A DNA stretch of 64,000 nt from RYN-133 sp963785425 (GTDB lineage Bacteria; Actinomycetota; Actinomycetes; Mycobacteriales; Jatrophihabitantaceae). Shown here piece by piece: positions 34,550 to 43,065 of the stretch; the first letter of the stretch is position 1; each line of letters begins with the position of its first letter. The translations under genes and the position numbers were made by a program. The DNA lies in contig CAWAVG010000004.1 of NCBI GenBank assembly GCA_963785425.1, positions 1,317,132 through 1,381,131 on the forward strand. Reading direction: 5' to 3'. The notes below the pieces were generated by a model that searched no databases, was not told where the DNA came from, and was given only the letters and a program-made list of their open reading frames with translations.

Positions 34550-35419
34550 TCAGATGGGCATTGCCAGGAAGGGCGACGAATATTCGGGATCGTCGCGTAG
34601 GGCGTCCTCCGCCGTCGCTGGATCGAGGCGGTCCTGTTCAGCTGCGACGATCATTCCCAGCAGGTGGACGTCGCCGGCGGTCGCCAGGCCGGTGATCTCT
34701 TCGTGGGCGAGTACCCACGAGACCGCGGCACGGATGCGTTCTGCCTCGTCGAGGGGTTCGTACCAGGTCGCGTAGGGATGCTCGCCGTCCGGGTCGGGCC
34801 AGTTGCGGCGGGAGACCGACTTGATGGTCATCAGGCCGGCGTCCTGGGTGCGCACCTCGGCAACGAGCGCGTCGTAGGCGTCGCGGAACTCATCTTCTCG
34901 CCACAGCACCGGGTTCAGCGGGGTCAGGACGGTCGCGAACGGGTAGCGGCGCAGCGCTTCGAGGTGGGTCGCCGCGGCCGTGCGGCCGTGGCCGGTGATG
35001 CCGACCGCGCCGACCATGCCCTCGTCGAGCGCGCGCACGGCCGACTCGAGCGCTCCACCGTTGCCGGTGACCGCGTCGAGCGTGTCGAGGTCGCCGACGG
35101 CGTGAAGTTGCAAAAGATCGACCCGGTCGACCTGCAGCCGCTCGAGGGAACGGTTGATGGACGCCCACGCACGCTCGGCCGGTCGTTCCTCGACCTTGGT
35201 GGCGAGGAAGATCTGGTCGCGGATCCGGCTCATCCACGGGCCCAGGCGCAGCTCCGCGTCGCCGTAGCTCGCTGCGACGTCGAAGTGATTGATCCCGGCG
35301 TCCAGGGCCTGCTGCACCGACCGGTCGGCCGTGTCCTGGTCGACCTCGGACAGCGCCGCGGCGCCGTAGATCAGGACGGAGCTTTCGTGTCCGAGCCGAC
35401 CGAGCCTGCGACGTTCCAT
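34550..35419 (-). CDS. aldo/keto reductase
   Basis: A 289-aa (beta/alpha)8 NAD(P)H-dependent reductase. The catalytic tetrad is visible: Asp and Tyr in HFDVAASYGDAE, Lys in LATKVEERP, and His in LLQLHAVGD. The cofactor-binding end is modified relative to classical AKRs (WVLAHEEITGLATAGDVHLL). It is divergent from the large unknown protein gene across 119 bp. Substrate unknown. Confidence 0.88.
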   Translation of the reverse strand: MERRRLGRLGHESSVLIYGAAALSEVDQDTADRSVQQALDAGINHFDVAASYGDAELRLGPWMSRIRDQIFLATKVEERPAERAWASINRSLERLQVDRVDLLQLHAVGDLDTLDAVTGNGGALESAVRALDEGMVGAVGITGHGRTAAATHLEALRRYPFATVLTPLNPVLWREDEFRDAYDALVAEVRTQDAGLMTIKSVSRRNWPDPDGEHPYATWYEPLDEAERIRAAVSWVLAHEEITGLATAGDVHLLGMIVAAEQDRLDPATAEDALRDDPEYSSPFLAMPI

Positions 35420-35538
35420 GACGGTGCCTCCTCAACAGCGGTGCCGCTATGACGTACCTACCCCGATGATGCCCTCCGACTGCGGACAGGTGTGGCCCTA
35501 GGCTGCTCAAAGATGCGGACGGCCGATCGGAGGCGGCG

Positions 35539-37014
35539 ATGCCCGGCGACGAGGTTGGCGTGCTGATCCCGGCCGATGCAAGTGGCCGGCGCAGCAGTTC
35601 GGCGCTGGGCCGCGCGGTCGTAGCGGACGCGCTGCGTGAAGTCGATCCCGTCGGGGCTGCCGGCGCCGAGCGCGAGAGCAACTGGCGCAGCGGCTACCCG
35701 GAGCACTTCCGTCGCGTCCTGGAGGCGGGCCTGCAGTCGCACCAGGCCGCGGTGCGGATCGCGTCCGACGGCCTGGACTCCTTGCAGCGACGGATGCAGT
35801 ACCGCCCGCGGGACGGCAGCGAGCAACCGCTCGACACGATCGACTGGGACCAGGACGGACCGTCGTTGTCGACCGAGGAAGTCCGCGGTGACGGCGAGGC
35901 GGAGACGCAGTTCAGCCTGCCGCTGGGCGGCGACCGGTTGACCGGGGACGCATTGGCCCGGCAGCTCGAATCCTGGGCAGCGGCAGGCGTGTTGGAGCAA
36001 TCCGCCGTTGATGCCGTGCGAGCGGTGATGGCGCACCCCGAGTGGTTGCGGCTGGACGGCCACACGGTCGTCGTGCTCGGCGCCGGGGCCGAGATGGGAC
36101 CGCTGCCGGCCCTGCTGCGGTGGGGAGCCCGCGTCGCCGCGGTCGACCTGCCCGCGCCAGCAATCTGGCGGCGCGTGCTGGCAGCCGGTCGCGGTCGGGC
36201 CGGCACCTTGCTCGTGCCGGTTGCCGCCGGATCGGTCAGCGCCGATTCTGTCGCCGATCGTGCCGGGGTCGACGTGTTGTCGGAGCTGCGTGCGGCCGCG
36301 CACTGGATCACGAACCTCGAGGGCCGCATCGTGCTCGGCAACTACGTTTATGCCGACGGAGTGACCAACCTGCGGCTGTCGGCCGCGGTCGACGCGCTCA
36401 CCGTGGCGCTGCAGGACGCGCGTCCCGACCTGGCGCTTGCCTTCCTCGCGACACCGACCGACGTGTTCGCGGTATCCAAGGACGTCATGGCGCATTCGCT
36501 ACGGGCCTACGACAATCGCTCGCGGACGTCGAAGCTTCTGGCGCAGCCGTTGCGGGCCATGTCTGCCGGCCGGCTGCTACGACGGCAGTACGTGCCGGGC
36601 GTGGAACCAGGCGTGCACGACGCGCTCGTCACACAGCAGGGACCGAACTACGCGCTGGCCAAACGGGTGCAGCGATGGCGAGCGACGGTTGCCCGCGATG
36701 CAGGCGGCACGGTGTCGATGAACGTCGCGCCGCCGACCCGAACCCGGTCGGTGGTCAAGAACCGTGCGCTGGCCGCTGCCTACGCCAGCGCACATCGTTT
36801 CGGCATCACGGTCTTCGAGCCGGCAACGGCGAACACGCTGATGGCAGCGCTGCTCGTCGCCGACCTGCACACCGCCGGCGGCCCTGCGCACGAGCACGCA
36901 TGGCAGGACGAGGGGCATGCCGCGGTGCACGGCGGCCTGTGGCGCGGTCCGTACCGGCCGCGCAGCGCTCTCGGACTTGCGGCCGTGCTCGGCTACGGTG
37001 CATCACGCACCTGA
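35539..37014 (+). CDS. large unknown protein with Rossmann-like motif
   Basis: A 491-aa protein. In the centre HTVVVLGAGAEMGPLPALLR, then WGARVAAVDLPAP, is a dinucleotide-type GxGxxxG motif with an acidic residue at the end of the second strand. Other conserved-looking parts are GNYVYADGVTNLRLSAAVDA, FLATPTDVFAVSKDVM, and the C-terminal RFGITVFEPATANTLMAALL. The N-terminal 120 residues are polar and variable. I do not recognise the family; an NAD(P)-linked oxidoreductase or sugar/amino-acid dehydrogenase-like fold is possible. Monocistronic. Confidence 0.7.
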   Translation: MPGDEVGVLIPADASGRRSSSALGRAVVADALREVDPVGAAGAERESNWRSGYPEHFRRVLEAGLQSHQAAVRIASDGLDSLQRRMQYRPRDGSEQPLDTIDWDQDGPSLSTEEVRGDGEAETQFSLPLGGDRLTGDALARQLESWAAAGVLEQSAVDAVRAVMAHPEWLRLDGHTVVVLGAGAEMGPLPALLRWGARVAAVDLPAPAIWRRVLAAGRGRAGTLLVPVAAGSVSADSVADRAGVDVLSELRAAAHWITNLEGRIVLGNYVYADGVTNLRLSAAVDALTVALQDARPDLALAFLATPTDVFAVSKDVMAHSLRAYDNRSRTSKLLAQPLRAMSAGRLLRRQYVPGVEPGVHDALVTQQGPNYALAKRVQRWRATVARDAGGTVSMNVAPPTRTRSVVKNRALAAAYASAHRFGITVFEPATANTLMAALLVADLHTAGGPAHEHAWQDEGHAAVHGGLWRGPYRPRSALGLAAVLGYGASRT

Positions 37015-37114
37015 CCAAGGTTCTCGACCCAACAGCGACCGAGACACCCGCGTATAGATCGGCCGGGATGCGCGGAGATCGTCCTGCACATCGAGACAGT
37101 TTGGGAGGGTGCGG

Positions 37115-38467
37115 TCAGGTCGGACTCTCCACGCCATGCTCGTGACGGGTCAGCGACCGGTTGATCCAGTCCAGGTCGGCATCGGCCATGTCGTCGTCCG
37201 CGCCGTTTCTCATCAACGTTGGCAGGAGCGCACGGTAGCCCTGCACCTGGTACAGCGCTCCGACGACCAATCCCAGTGCTGCGGCCTCGCGGAGGGACTC
37301 GTCCGACCCTCCGGTCGACCATGCCGCGACGTATGCCTCGACCAGGCTGCGGCGCCTGGAGATGTCGCGTGTCCGGAAGATGTAGGTCGCGAGGTCGATG
37401 AACGGGTGCGACACAGCGGCGTCGCTCCAGTCGAAGACACGCGTTGTTCCCCGACCGTGCACGACGTTCCAGGGGTGGAAGTCGCCGTGCACCAGCGACG
37501 GGCCGGGACCGATCGCGTCGAGGCGCAGGCACGACTCGACCAGGGCAGGGGATGTCGCCAGCCATCGCTCACGCAGCTCGGCGGGCATCCGCTCGAGCAG
37601 AGCGGTGTCTGCGCTCAACTCCTCGACCCAGACGGCCAGGCCGGCGAGGGAACGGACCGGGAGCCCAAGACGAACGAGCTCGTCCGTACGAGACAGCATC
37701 GACCGCTGGAGTGCGGCATGCGTCACGATGCCCTGAGACCACAGTGACTCCCCTTGCTCGCCCAGCTCGGGAGCACCGAGGTCGCGCATCAGCAGCCATC
37801 CCTGCAGCTCGTCGGCGGCGAGCACCTCCGGCATGACGCCCGGCATCAACCGGGCAAGGGCCTGCGTCAGCGCTGCCTCACGACGGAAGAGATCGACAGG
37901 GCACTTGAAGAACACATCACCCCCGGCGGACGGGGCGCGCAGTACCACCGACAGACCCCAGAGCTGGTGTTGCCGTGGAGCGCCGACGGCGGGTCGTCCG
38001 ATCGCCGCCATCTGCTCGACCATCCACATGGACGCGCGTGCGAACCAGCCAGGCAGCGACCATGCGGGTCGCAACGGCGACCACCCGTCCCCGCGCTCGC
38101 GGACCCACGCGGCGACCGCGGCCCGGGATGTCTCCGGCTCCAGTCGCGCGATCGCCTGCGCATCGAGTTCCAGCCAGGTCCAGCCGGGAGCGGGCGCCGC
38201 CCGCATGGCATCGCATTCCACCAGCAACACAGCGGCCGAAATCATGACGGTCCGGAGCACCACCGTCTTGTCGGGGTCCAGGACGTCGACAGCGGCGAGC
38301 ATCTCCGACACCAGCGGCTCCGCGTCGGACAGCGAAACGGTCGGCAACCGGGCAGGCGCGTTCGACCCGAGAGGCGGATCGCCGTCGACGACCATGACCG
38401 CCGTGCGCTCGGGATGGGGCACCAGGAAACTGACCTGGCAGCTCTCGGCCGGCCGGGGGTTCGTCAT
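37115..38467 (-). CDS. APH/choline-kinase-like phosphotransferase
   Basis: A 450-aa protein. The C-terminal kinase fold has the Brenner motif SLVHGDFHPWNVVHG and the metal-binding VFDWSDAAVSHPFID. A Lys in GGDVFFKCPVDLFRREAALT fits the nucleotide-binding lobe. The N-terminal 120 residues (SFLVPHPERTAVMVVDGDPP) resemble the NUDIX-like head that precedes some such kinases. Starts at ATG 38467, overlapping the GNAT stop by 4 bp, so the two are coupled. Substrate unknown; antibiotic resistance should not be assumed. Confidence 0.8.
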   Translation of the reverse strand: MTNPRPAESCQVSFLVPHPERTAVMVVDGDPPLGSNAPARLPTVSLSDAEPLVSEMLAAVDVLDPDKTVVLRTVMISAAVLLVECDAMRAAPAPGWTWLELDAQAIARLEPETSRAAVAAWVRERGDGWSPLRPAWSLPGWFARASMWMVEQMAAIGRPAVGAPRQHQLWGLSVVLRAPSAGGDVFFKCPVDLFRREAALTQALARLMPGVMPEVLAADELQGWLLMRDLGAPELGEQGESLWSQGIVTHAALQRSMLSRTDELVRLGLPVRSLAGLAVWVEELSADTALLERMPAELRERWLATSPALVESCLRLDAIGPGPSLVHGDFHPWNVVHGRGTTRVFDWSDAAVSHPFIDLATYIFRTRDISRRRSLVEAYVAAWSTGGSDESLREAAALGLVVGALYQVQGYRALLPTLMRNGADDDMADADLDWINRSLTRHEHGVESPT

Positions 38468-38928
38468 GTACGCGGTGGCTGTAGCGGGTCGTTCGCGACC
38501 CAGCGGTAGCGGTTCACGCCAGGCAGTGCGACGGCGCCCAGGCTCGCGTAGAAGCGCTCAGCGGTGGCGTTTCCGATCGTCACGTCCCACTCGATGCGGC
38601 CGTCGGTCTGGCTGCGCAGATGGTCCATCAACTCTCGCGCTACTCCTGATCTGCGGTGCGCTTCCACGACGTAGAGGTCTTCGAGCCAGATGCCGGACGT
38701 TCGCGCCCACGACGAGAACGTGCGGTACCACATTGCGAGGCCGGCGAATGAGGCGTCGTCGCGCTCGGCGATGGTCACTCGGACGAACGCGGCCCTGCCG
38801 AACAAGACCTCGTCGAGCTCGTCGATTGCCGAGTCGGCGCGGCTCACGGATGCTTCGCTCAGGGCGTGCGCCTCGAGCGTCTGCCGGATGACCGGCAGGT
38901 CGGACGGGAGCGCTTGGCGGATCGACAC
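38464..38928 (-). CDS. GNAT N-acetyltransferase
   Basis: A 154-aa protein; GTG 38928 is chosen because it follows the amidohydrolase stop (38936) by 7 bp and begins at VSIRQALPSDLP, the normal GNAT N-terminus. Motif A: WLEDLYVVEAHRRSGVAREL. Motif B: NATAERFYASLGAVALPG. It is coupled to the phosphotransferase downstream. Confidence 0.85.
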   Translation of the reverse strand: MSIRQALPSDLPVIRQTLEAHALSEASVSRADSAIDELDEVLFGRAAFVRVTIAERDDASFAGLAMWYRTFSSWARTSGIWLEDLYVVEAHRRSGVARELMDHLRSQTDGRIEWDVTIGNATAERFYASLGAVALPGVNRYRWVANDPLQPPRT

Positions 38929-38935
38929 GGCTGAC

Positions 38936-40558
38936 CTAGCCGAGTCCCGCGGCGTCATGAACGATCTCGCCACCTATGACCGTCGCCAATACCGTCACCG
39001 TTCCGATGTCGTCAGCCTGTAGCGGATCTGCAGACAGTACTGCGAAATCGGCGAGGTACCCGAGGTCGAGCAGCCCCACCCGGTGCTCGGCAAAGCCCGC
39101 GTAGGCCGAGCCGTACGTGTACGCCCGTAAGGCTTGCGCGGGAGTCACGCGCTCGTCGGGGGCGAGCACGGAACCGCTCGCGGTGCGGCGCTCGACGAGG
39201 TCGCGCAAACCCAGGAGCGGTTCCCCGTTCACCACCGGACGGTCGGAGCTGGCGGGCAGCTCGATGCCGGCGTCCAGGAACGACTTCTGGCGATAGCACC
39301 ACGGCACACGTTCGGGCCCGATCGCCGCGACCATCCCGTCGCCCAGCTCGTGGACGAATCGCCCCTGCGGAACCGGGATCACGTCGAGGCGCGCGATTCG
39401 CTCGACGTCTTCGGGACGGGTGATGCCGCAGTGTTCGATGCGGTGCCGATGGTCGGCCCGGGGATGCGAAGCCAGCACGTCCTCGTAGATGTCGAGAACC
39501 TCCGCGACCGCGCGGTCTCCGATCGCATGTGTGGCCACCTGCCAGCCCGAACGGTGCGCGCGCCCTATCGTCTCGCGCAGCTTCTCGGGTGAGGTCTGGA
39601 AGTAGCCGCGGCCGCCCTCGCCGTCGGCGTAGTCGTCACACATGGCAGCCGTGCGACCGATCAGCGAGCCGTCGGCGAAGATCTTCATCGCGCCGATGCG
39701 CAGGTGGTCGTCACCGAAGCCGGTGCGCAGGCCGAGATCGAGACCGAATCCGATGTCGTCGTCCTCGGCCGCTTCCAACGGGTGCATCGCGTCGGCCGCG
39801 ATCATCACCGTGACGCGCAGGTCGAGCGCATGGTCGGCGCGCGCCTGCTGGTAGGCGGCGAGTTCGAGGGGTGTGCGGCCGATCCAGCCGCCGCCGATGC
39901 CTGCTTCCTGCACGCTCGTCACGCCCTGCGCCAGCAGCACGTCATTTCCGCGCCCGATGGCACGGGCCACCCGGTCGACCGGGACCGGGTACACCAGCGG
40001 CTGCAGCAACAGCTGGGCCTGCTCGCGGAGCAGTCCGGTGGGCTTCCCGGCGGCGTCGCGCACGACGTCACCGCCCTCGGGCACATGGTCGAGATCGAGG
40101 TCGGCGAGTACCGCGGAGTTGACGACGCACATGTGTCCGGAGGTGTGCTTGAGCCAGACACGATGCCGCGGGGCGGCGCGGTCCAGAGCTTCCGCAGTCG
40201 GGTGTCCGCCGGCGAGCTTGTTCTGGTCGTAGCCGTTGCCGATGACCCAACTGCCCGGCACGAGCTCGGCCGCACGCGCCGCCACCGCGTCGTAGACCTC
40301 GTCGACGGTCCGGACGTGCTCGACGCCCAGCTGCAGTTCGTCGAGGCCCATCCCGAACCAGGCGAGATGGTTGTGCGCGTCATGGAAGCCCGGCACGACG
40401 GCCGCTCCGCCGAGGTCGATCCGCCGCCGCGCCCGCAGCTCCCGCGCATCGTCGCCCAGCGCGACGATGCGTCCGTGGTGCACTGCGAGGGCGTCGGCCG
40501 GGGTGAAGTCGCGGCCCGTCAGAAAGCGTGCTCCGACGTAAACCGTGTCGACCAGCAT
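38936..40558 (-). CDS. YtcJ-like amidohydrolase
   Basis: A 540-aa metal-dependent hydrolase from ATG 40558. The TIM-barrel metal site is present: GFHDAHNHLAWFG (HxH), then GAMKIFADGSLIGRTA, HAIGDRAVAEVLDI, RHRIEHCGITRPEDV, and ASSDRPVVNGEPL with the terminal Asp. The composite N- and C-terminal beta-sandwich is formed by YVGARFLTGRDFTPADALAV and YLADFAVLSADPLQADDIGT. These enzymes hydrolyse exocyclic amides. Divergent from the enoyl-CoA hydratase with a 70-bp gap. Confidence 0.88.
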   Translation of the reverse strand: MLVDTVYVGARFLTGRDFTPADALAVHHGRIVALGDDARELRARRRIDLGGAAVVPGFHDAHNHLAWFGMGLDELQLGVEHVRTVDEVYDAVAARAAELVPGSWVIGNGYDQNKLAGGHPTAEALDRAAPRHRVWLKHTSGHMCVVNSAVLADLDLDHVPEGGDVVRDAAGKPTGLLREQAQLLLQPLVYPVPVDRVARAIGRGNDVLLAQGVTSVQEAGIGGGWIGRTPLELAAYQQARADHALDLRVTVMIAADAMHPLEAAEDDDIGFGLDLGLRTGFGDDHLRIGAMKIFADGSLIGRTAAMCDDYADGEGGRGYFQTSPEKLRETIGRAHRSGWQVATHAIGDRAVAEVLDIYEDVLASHPRADHRHRIEHCGITRPEDVERIARLDVIPVPQGRFVHELGDGMVAAIGPERVPWCYRQKSFLDAGIELPASSDRPVVNGEPLLGLRDLVERRTASGSVLAPDERVTPAQALRAYTYGSAYAGFAEHRVGLLDLGYLADFAVLSADPLQADDIGTVTVLATVIGGEIVHDAAGLG

Positions 40559-40628
40559 TGGTAATACCTCGCTGCGGCTCGAAGATGGACGATGAACGCA
40601 CCCCCACCCTGGCTCAGGAAGGACGGCC

Positions 40629-41405
40629 GTGTCGATGCCGCAAGCCGACGACCCAGCGGTTGTGCTGACTGTCGATGCCGACGTCGCGGTCATAGCGCTC
40701 AACCGCCCACACCGGCTCAACGCGGTCAACGACCAGCTCATCGAGGGACTGCTCGACGCCTTGCTGGAAATCGAGGCGGGCGAATTCGGAGCGGTTCTGC
40801 TGACGGGACGGGGACGGGCGTTCTGCGCCGGCCACGATCTCAAGGAGCCGCGCGCCGACCCGCACGGATTGGCGCGCCGCCTCGAGCACCTGCAGGACGT
40901 CACCCGGCGCATCCGCGGTCTCACCATCCCGGTGATCGCCGCGGTGCACGGCCACGCAGTCGGCGCGGGCGCGGAATTCGCGCTCGGCTGCGACCTCGTG
41001 GTCGCGGCCGAAGGCGCGCGCTTCAGGTTCCCCGAGGTCGGTCTCGGGCTGAGCGTCACCGGCGGTCTGACGAAGTTGCTGCCGTTGCTCGTCGGTCCGG
41101 TCAAGGCGAAGGAGTTGCTGCTGTTCGGTGAGCCGATCGACGCGCATGAGGCGCTGCGGCTCGGCCTGGTCAACCGGGTCGTGCCGGAGAGCCAATTGAT
41201 GGACGCGGCGATGGAGTGGGCGCGGCGACTCGCGAGCCAACCGCGGGTGTCCACGGCGCTGGCGAAAGCCGCGCTCGACAGCGGGATCGACGCTGCCTTC
41301 GAGGCGAGCCTCGAGTTGGAGATCTCGCACGCGGTCATCACCGACGAGGTGGCCCCGATCGGAGACGACGCGCTCGATGCCAGCCGAACACGGAACAACG
41401 AATGA
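40629..41405 (+). CDS. enoyl-CoA hydratase/isomerase
   Basis: A 258-aa crotonase-fold protein (GTG 40629 or ATG 40635). The oxyanion-hole regions are FCAGHDLKEPR and HGHAVGAGAEFALGCDLVVA; the second catalytic segment is FRFPEVGLGLSVTGGLTKLL with the Glu (PEVGLG) retained. The usual second catalytic Glu position is occupied in a way more like isomerase/CaiD-type members. It precedes an acyl-CoA ligase by 55 bp that contain a hairpin repeat. Confidence 0.85.
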   Translation: MSMPQADDPAVVLTVDADVAVIALNRPHRLNAVNDQLIEGLLDALLEIEAGEFGAVLLTGRGRAFCAGHDLKEPRADPHGLARRLEHLQDVTRRIRGLTIPVIAAVHGHAVGAGAEFALGCDLVVAAEGARFRFPEVGLGLSVTGGLTKLLPLLVGPVKAKELLLFGEPIDAHEALRLGLVNRVVPESQLMDAAMEWARRLASQPRVSTALAKAALDSGIDAAFEASLELEISHAVITDEVAPIGDDALDASRTRNNE

Positions 41406-41460
41406 TCACCCCACGAAACCGCTCCGCACAGAACACTCCGCGCTTCCGCGGGGACCCAGA
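41406..41460 (+). repeat. intergenic hairpin repeat, copy A
   Basis: Lies exactly between the enoyl-CoA hydratase stop and the ligase ATG. It begins TCACCCCACGAAA, continues GCTCCGCACAGAACACT, and ends with a stem-loop CCGCG-CTTC-CGCGG followed by GGGACC. About 80 percent identical to copy B at 48041. Confidence 0.8.
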
Positions 41461-43065
41461 ATGAACCTGCCGCGGACACTTCCCGCGTTGCTGCGCCGCG
41501 CTGTCGAGCGTTGGCCCGACCGCATCGCGTGGATCTTCGACGAGCACGGCGAATCGCTCACGTTCACAGACATCGACGTGCGCAGCGACGCACTCGCCGA
41601 GCGGCTCGCGGGACACGGCATCGGCCCGGGGGACCGCGTCGCCGTCATGCTCGACAACTCGCCGGAGTTCCCACTCGCCTGGCTCGCCATCACCAAGCTC
41701 GGCGCCGCGATCGTGCCGGTCAACACCAGCTATCGCCGCTACGACGCGACGCGCCTGCTCGTCCACTCACAACCTCGACTGGCGCTGGCTCGCGGCAGCC
41801 ATGCCGAGCTGTTGCGGACAATCCAGGCAGACACGGGCCTGGAAGCCGTGATCTCGCCGGACGACGTCCCCCCGTCGACCGACCAAGAACCGAGAGCCGA
41901 CGTCGCGCCCGACACCCCGTCGAACATCCAGTACACGTCCGGCACGACGGGCGAACCGAAGGGATGCGTGCTACCGCACGAGTACTGGACCACGCTGGTG
42001 CAAGGGCTCATCGACGGGTTCCCGAACATCACGGCCGATGACGTCATCCTCACCGCGCAGCCGTTCCACTACATCGACCCGCAGTGGAATGTCGCGCTGG
42101 GTCTCGCGTCCGGCTGCCGGCTCGTCGTGCTCGACCGGTTCCACCCGAGTTCGTTCTGGTCGAAGATCGTCGAGTACGGCGTGACCTGGTTCTACTGCCT
42201 CGGCATGATGCCGAAACTTCTCCTGGACGCGCCGGCACCCACGAAACCCGAGTCGCTCCGGTCGATCTGCGCGTCGGCCATCCCGCCCGAGCTGCACCGC
42301 GACCTCGAGGCCCGCTGGGGCGTGCCGTGGTTCGAGGCGTTCGGGATGACCGAGACGGGCAGCGACATCCGGCTCGACCCGCGCGATCACGACCACTGCG
42401 TCGGCACCGGTTGCATCGGCCGCGCCGTACCTGGACGCGAGGCGCGCATCGTCGACGATGCGGACAACCCCGTGCCACCCGGAGTCACGGGACAGCTCGT
42501 GGTGCGCGGCGCCGGCATGATGAGCGGCTACTTCCGCGATGCCGACGCAACAGGGGCCGCGTTCCGCAACGGCTGGATGCACACCGGCGACCTCGCCCGG
42601 ATGGACGAGCAAGGACGTGTCTACTTCATCGGCCGCACCAAGGACATGATCCGGCGCAGCGGCGAGAACATCGCCGCAGCCGAGGTCGAGCGGGTGCTGC
42701 AGCTGCACCCCGCGGTGAAGATGGCTGCGGTGCTCGCCGAGCCCGACGACGTGCGCGGCGAGGAAGTGCACGCCGTCATCGTCGCCACCGACGGGCACGG
42801 CGCGAGCGACCTGGCCGATCTCGTCGAGCACTGCCGGCAACAGCTCGCCTACTTCAAGGTCCCGCGCTACTGGACGTTCGTCACCGACCTGCCGCTGACC
42901 GCCTCGGAACGGGTCGCGAAGGGCGAGCTACGTGGCCGCCTCGACTCCCAGTCGATCGAGAATCCACGCGTAGACCTCCGCCTCGTAGCCGAGGTGCGCG
43001 ACCCGCCCGGACGGACCGACGTGCGCCCCGGCGCCGGTCTCGCAGCGGAACAGGCACCGTGGTGA
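41461..43065 (+). CDS. AMP-dependent acyl-CoA synthetase (CaiC-like)
   Basis: A 534-aa adenylate-forming ligase starting at ATG 41461. P-loop-like IQYTSGTTGEPKGCVLPH, then A5 FEAFGMTETGS, A7/A8 GWMHTGDLARMDEQGRVYFI and GRTKDMIRRSGENIAAAEVE, and the C-terminal lysine in SERVAKGELR. The AQPFHYIDPQWNVALGLASG region resembles crotonobetaine/carnitine-CoA ligases and similar short-chain ligases. The last 40 or so residues lie beyond the normal end and overlap the convergent oligopeptidase gene by 138 bp. Confidence 0.88.
   Translation: MNLPRTLPALLRRAVERWPDRIAWIFDEHGESLTFTDIDVRSDALAERLAGHGIGPGDRVAVMLDNSPEFPLAWLAITKLGAAIVPVNTSYRRYDATRLLVHSQPRLALARGSHAELLRTIQADTGLEAVISPDDVPPSTDQEPRADVAPDTPSNIQYTSGTTGEPKGCVLPHEYWTTLVQGLIDGFPNITADDVILTAQPFHYIDPQWNVALGLASGCRLVVLDRFHPSSFWSKIVEYGVTWFYCLGMMPKLLLDAPAPTKPESLRSICASAIPPELHRDLEARWGVPWFEAFGMTETGSDIRLDPRDHDHCVGTGCIGRAVPGREARIVDDADNPVPPGVTGQLVVRGAGMMSGYFRDADATGAAFRNGWMHTGDLARMDEQGRVYFIGRTKDMIRRSGENIAAAEVERVLQLHPAVKMAAVLAEPDDVRGEEVHAVIVATDGHGASDLADLVEHCRQQLAYFKVPRYWTFVTDLPLTASERVAKGELRGRLDSQSIENPRVDLRLVAEVRDPPGRTDVRPGAGLAAEQAPW

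Noticed and set aside
37115..38467. Aminoglycoside resistance gene
   Set aside because: The kinase fold is present, but the family is broad and nothing points to antibiotic modification.
38936..41479. An 847-codon frame that would extend the amidohydrolase N-terminus
   Set aside because: The extra 307 codons are antisense to the enoyl-CoA hydratase gene and low-complexity; amidohydrolase homology begins exactly at ATG 40558.
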